Assembly: GCF_015207455.1 (NCBI RefSeq)
Contig: NZ_JADEWV010000042.1
Location: 1-39,797, forward strand
From: Microcoleus sp. LEGE 07076
GTDB lineage: Bacteria; Cyanobacteriota; Cyanobacteriia; Cyanobacteriales; Microcoleaceae
DNA: 39,797 bases
Direction of reading: 5' to 3'
The notes under the pieces were generated by a model. The model saw only the letters and a program-made list of their open reading frames with translations. It was not told the origin of the DNA and did not search any database. Position numbers and translations under genes: made by a program. Positions 36,805-39,797 of the stretch are shown piece by piece. Positions within the stretch are counted from its first letter, which is position 1. Every line of letters begins with the position of its first letter.

Positions 36805-37002
36805 GCACAAAACGGTTAAAGGCGATGCTAGGGCATTCTAAATGGAAATTTATTAGGGGGACGGAGGCGAATAGTTGTAAGATTGCTTCGCGACTTCCCT
36901 GGTGCAGCGCGGTGAATGAGTGGATGGATAGAAGGGAAAGTGGAGAGGAAGAAAGTCGGGGAGAGGATTTGAGGGTTTTTCTCAGGAAATGTGCGACAGC
37001 TT

Positions 37003-37929
37003 ATGTCTAGATTAATTACGATTTGTGGGGCGACTGCGACGGGGAAGTCGGGGGTGGCTTTGGCTTTGGCTTCACGACTGCGATCGCCGGCAGTTTTGAG
37101 TGCGGACTCCCGTCAAGTGTACCGCGAATTTGACATCGGAACGGCAAAACCGACGGGGACAGATCGCGCTTTGGTACCGCATCACTTAATTGACATCTGC
37201 GATCCGAGGGAAACTCTAACATTGGCGGAGTACCAGCAGCAAGCTCAAAAAATAATTGCTGATGCCGATTTTCCGGTTTCTCCCCCGCTGTTGTTGGTGG
37301 GAGGGACTGGTTTGTATATTAAATCGATCGTGCGCGGTTTGAAAATTCCGAGGGTTGCACCGGTGCCCCAATTGCGATCGCAACTTGCCGAACTCGGACA
37401 ATCTCAATGTTACGCGATGTTGCAGCAGGTCGATCGCTCTGCCACCGACAAAATTCACCTCAACGATTCGGTTAGAACTTTAAGAGCACTCGAAGTATTT
37501 TATGTCACCGGGCGCTCTATTTCCGAACAGCAGGGCGAAAATCCTCCGAATTATCCTATTTTACAAATTGGGTTGGATTGTGATATTGATGTTTTGGGCG
37601 ATCGCATCAAACAGCGCACCGAACAAATGTTAGAACGCGGTTGGGTGGCTGAAGTAGAATATTTGTGTAAAAAATACGGCTGCGACTTACCTTTATTGAA
37701 CACCCTGGGATATCAGGAAATCAAACAATATTTGGCTGGCGAGATTACCCTGAATCAAGCTAAGGAATTAACAATTTTGCACACGAGGCAATTTGCCAAG
37801 AGACAGCGAACTTGGTTTCGAGCATACCCTGAAATTGAATGGTTTGATGTTAGCGCGCCAGATTTGCTGGAACGAGTTTGGCACAGAATGCAGGATTTTT
37901 TTAATCAACATTTCGGCGACACGCAATAA
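37003..37929 (+). CDS. miaA: tRNA dimethylallyltransferase MiaA
   Basis: Adds a dimethylallyl group to A37 of UNN-codon tRNAs. P-loop GATATGKS is at residues 9-16, followed by the substrate block SADSRQVYREFDIGTAKPT, LVGGTGLYIKSIVRG, and the C-terminal TRQFAKRQRTWFR. The 308-residue length is normal. I start at ATG 37003; a GTG at 36991 with AGGA close upstream would add four residues and remains possible. It is divergent from gyrB. Confidence 0.95.
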   Translation: MSRLITICGATATGKSGVALALASRLRSPAVLSADSRQVYREFDIGTAKPTGTDRALVPHHLIDICDPRETLTLAEYQQQAQKIIADADFPVSPPLLLVGGTGLYIKSIVRGLKIPRVAPVPQLRSQLAELGQSQCYAMLQQVDRSATDKIHLNDSVRTLRALEVFYVTGRSISEQQGENPPNYPILQIGLDCDIDVLGDRIKQRTEQMLERGWVAEVEYLCKKYGCDLPLLNTLGYQEIKQYLAGEITLNQAKELTILHTRQFAKRQRTWFRAYPEIEWFDVSAPDLLERVWHRMQDFFNQHFGDTQ

Positions 37930-38311
37930 TCCGAACCAGTTCGGAAAAAAACATTTCGTCACCCTCAATAGTCGGGGATCTTTTTTGGGCTGATATCGTT
38001 TCCGGTTGCATCGGAATTATTTAACCGGACCTAGGGCGCAGAGAACACAGAGGAAGAGAAGAGAGAGATGAAACATCCACTTGTTGAGGCACTGTCTGCT
38101 ATTTTTCGCTGACATACAGCGTATTCCGGGTTTCTAATCTGGTTTCTTTACACTTAGAGAACTGTCAACTGATGGTTGTTGGAGAAACCCGGTTTCTGGG
38201 GTAGTGCATCTCAATGAAATATGCTGCCAATCAATTGATACAACTTCGTGTTTCCGATCGGGTGCATCTTGAGGAATGCCGAAATTTTTAACCGAACTTA
38301 GGATGATTATT
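37930..38311. repeat. Repeat-containing gap between miaA and the CsgG-like gene
   Basis: No gene is supported. TATCGTTTCCGGTTGCA at about 37995 also occurs near 30928. AGAACACAGAGGAAGAGAAG near 38040 is a repeat also seen near 8700 (opposite strand) and 39155. GAAACCCGGTTTCTGG near 38185 is related to the unit near 31315. Confidence 0.6.
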
Positions 38312-39007
38312 TTACGGCAATTTTTTGGATACTTCTGCCAGTTTAGTCACCATTTGCGATACGGCTTTATCCACTGCCGCGCTCAAAAGTCCGTCTTCAT
38401 TGGTACTGCCGGAATTACCGCCAATACCTCGCACAGAAAAATTGGAATCGCTTTGATCCGCTTCTCCTACTGATTTAGCTGTGGCAAGAATATCACCGTC
38501 CGCTGTACCGATTAACCTTACGTCTATTTGAACGGTAGCTTTGGTTTTTTGCGAACCGCCGCCGATTCCCATGAAACTGCCGCCTCCGGATTGTTTGTCG
38601 ATATTAAACTTGGTAATGGTACCGATGAGTACGGCGTCTACTCCTAATTGTTTGCCAATTTCGGCTGCTGTGCCGGCATCCATTGAACCGCTGCGATTTT
38701 GTTGTTTGAGCGCTTGTTCGAGTTTGCTGCGATCGACTACTATATAAGTGCCATTGTTGACGAGTTCGTTGATTAGCAGTTCGCTGATGCCTTTGGCTGC
38801 GCCGACTCCCCGGTAAGAAGTGTAATAGCTGTTGGTGGTGCCGTAGTCGAAGTCCATGACGACGAGGCGCTTTTTGGCGGTAGTTTGGGCGATTTGAGCT
38901 GGGGGTTGGGTGGTTGCTGGTGTGGCGATCGCATTGACTGAAATGCCTGCTAGCATTAGCACAGCTAGAGAAATGCCGGTTAAGCCAGATATGGTGGTTG
39001 TTTTCAT
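38312..39007 (-). CDS. CsgG/HfaB family exported protein
   Basis: A 231-residue protein with a signal peptide (about 1-28, ending VNAIATP). The CsgG-like part starts KKRLVVMDFDYG, continues with GISELLINELVNNGTYIVVDRSKLEQALKQQ and ends AEIGKQLGVDAVLIGTITKF. This fold binds periplasmic partners or forms secretion pores in curli systems; no lipobox and no curli neighbours are seen, so a secretion role is uncertain. A Gly-rich stretch (GGGSFMGIGGGSQ) lies in the middle. A clear ribosome site (GAGGAAA) precedes the ATG at 39007. Confidence 0.85.
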   Translation of the reverse strand: MKTTTISGLTGISLAVLMLAGISVNAIATPATTQPPAQIAQTTAKKRLVVMDFDYGTTNSYYTSYRGVGAAKGISELLINELVNNGTYIVVDRSKLEQALKQQNRSGSMDAGTAAEIGKQLGVDAVLIGTITKFNIDKQSGGGSFMGIGGGSQKTKATVQIDVRLIGTADGDILATAKSVGEADQSDSNFSVRGIGGNSGSTNEDGLLSAAVDKAVSQMVTKLAEVSKKLP

Positions 39008-39187
39008 AAATTTTTCCTCACAGTTGTTTTGTGCCGACTCTAGGATACTTCACCGAACCGGCGAATGTCAGGGTTGCGGGCGATAAAGTTGGAATGCGGG
39101 AATCGGTTTTAGTCTTTTTTGACTGCTAAAATTCTAATTTTTTTTCATTAACCGCAGAGGATACAGAAACAGAGAGGAAGAGTTTAA

Positions 39188-39562
39188 TCAAGGTTTCAAG
39201 CCCCCAGCTTCCACGAAACCCATCAACCAATTAGCCATCGTCGCCCTGCGAGTCTGTCTCGGCCCGAATTCCCCAATTTTATAGCCCTTAAACCCCAATT
39301 TTTCCTTGAGTAACTGCTTGTTTTCTGGAGGGGTCGATCGAGTCAATTTCACCGTTGCGGGTCTAGAATCGATAAAATCCGGCGGTTTCGGGTAATCTTT
39401 GCGCCATTCCGGTGCAACATTTTCATTATTCCACACCCCAGTCTCGGGATCGCAGCGGTAGCCCAGATACAGCCAAACTAATCTGTTAACAGCAGCATCG
39501 TCGATTTCTTCGTTGAGAATAGCCCAAATAGTTTCGTGATTCAGCGGTGGTAATTCAGACAT
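39188..39562 (-). CDS. DUF1823 family protein
   Basis: A 124-residue protein of the cyanobacterial DUF1823 family, with an unknown function. The characteristic blocks MSELPPLNHETIWAILNEEIDD, VNRLVWLYLGYR and KEKLGFKGYKIGEFGPRQTR are visible. It has no signal peptide or membrane segment. Single gene on the minus strand, upstream of the CsgG-like gene by 180 bp. Confidence 0.85.
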   Translation of the reverse strand: MSELPPLNHETIWAILNEEIDDAAVNRLVWLYLGYRCDPETGVWNNENVAPEWRKDYPKPPDFIDSRPATVKLTRSTPPENKQLLKEKLGFKGYKIGEFGPRQTRRATMANWLMGFVEAGGLKP

Positions 39563-39712
39563 CAGTGCGATCGCATCGGCAATAAAAAAACTTTAACTCA
39601 CATTAGATAACATTATCAGGAACGGGCCGCAGATCCCGTTCCACAACAAATCATAGGAATTTGTTTTTGGGGTGGACACGCGAACCCGCCCAAAATGCCC
39701 CACCCAAAAAAA

Positions 39713-39797
39713 TCAATTCAAAATTCCGTCCTTCTGCGCCATCGACAGCATCAAATCAATCACGCGGCAAGAATAACCCCACTCGTTGTCATACCAA
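39713..39797 (-). CDS. gap: Glyceraldehyde-3-phosphate dehydrogenase, C-terminal end (partial)
   Basis: The frame ends at TGA (39713-39715) and runs off the window edge. The visible residues are WYDNEWGYSCRVIDLMLSM then AQKDGILN, matching the invariant C-terminal helix of GAPDH (WYDNEWGYS). Which cyanobacterial isozyme it is cannot be decided from 27 residues. Only the last part of the gene is present. Confidence 0.9.
   Translation of the reverse strand, partial: WYDNEWGYSCRVIDLMLSMAQKDGILN

Overview
The window is chromosomal DNA from a filamentous, non-heterocystous-type cyanobacterium, probably the Oscillatoria/Microcoleus/Phormidium group. That placement is inferred from several signs: abundant HIP1 octamers (GCGATCGC), heptanucleotide tandem repeats (STRR type), many interspersed palindromic repeats, and cyanobacterial gene families (SxtJ, DUF5989, DUF1823, a GyrB intein of the Synechocystis type, phycobilin-type heme oxygenase). 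No rRNA or tRNA gene and no CRISPR array was seen.

Layout. 1-6.1 kb: an L,D-transpeptidase, a TPR protein, a Uma2-family protein, a truncated NACHT/STAND-type fragment lying between two copies of a MITE-like element, and a DUF4258/YgiT toxin-antitoxin pair. 6.1-8.7 kb: two branched-chain/neutral amino acid ABC ATPases (LivG/NatA-like, LivF/NatE-like) and an EamA transporter overlapping the second. 8.8-14.6 kb: cobN, then a translationally coupled AAA ATPase plus TOPRIM (DUF3226-like) pair that resembles two-gene OLD/PARIS-type defence modules. 14.6-18.3 kb: an SGNH-like lipoprotein, an NAD kinase and a zinc-ribbon membrane protein. 18.4-25.0 kb: a tight cluster of NodU/CmcH carbamoyltransferase, SxtJ-like protein, a 54-residue DUF5989 (SxtK-like) protein and three SGNH/GDSL-like membrane-anchored proteins, two of them tandem paralogues. 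25.0-39.8 kb: a three-copy 130-bp tandem repeat, a CNNM/CorC transporter, mfd, an SLH protein, heme oxygenase, gyrB interrupted by a 435-residue intein with an HNH region, miaA, a CsgG-like protein, a DUF1823 protein and the 3' end of a GAPDH gene cut by the window edge.

Three themes stand out. First, palindromic repeat families that are normally intergenic have entered several reading frames without breaking them (cobN, the SGNH lipoprotein, the carbamoyltransferase, and the upstream extension of the Uma2 frame). Second, the carbamoyltransferase-SxtJ-DUF5989-SGNH cluster looks like a conserved envelope or small-molecule modification module of unknown product. Third, the ATPase-TOPRIM pair is a plausible anti-phage module with a TOPRIM partner that is not the usual DUF4435. 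Core housekeeping genes (mfd, gyrB, miaA, nadK, ho1) look intact.
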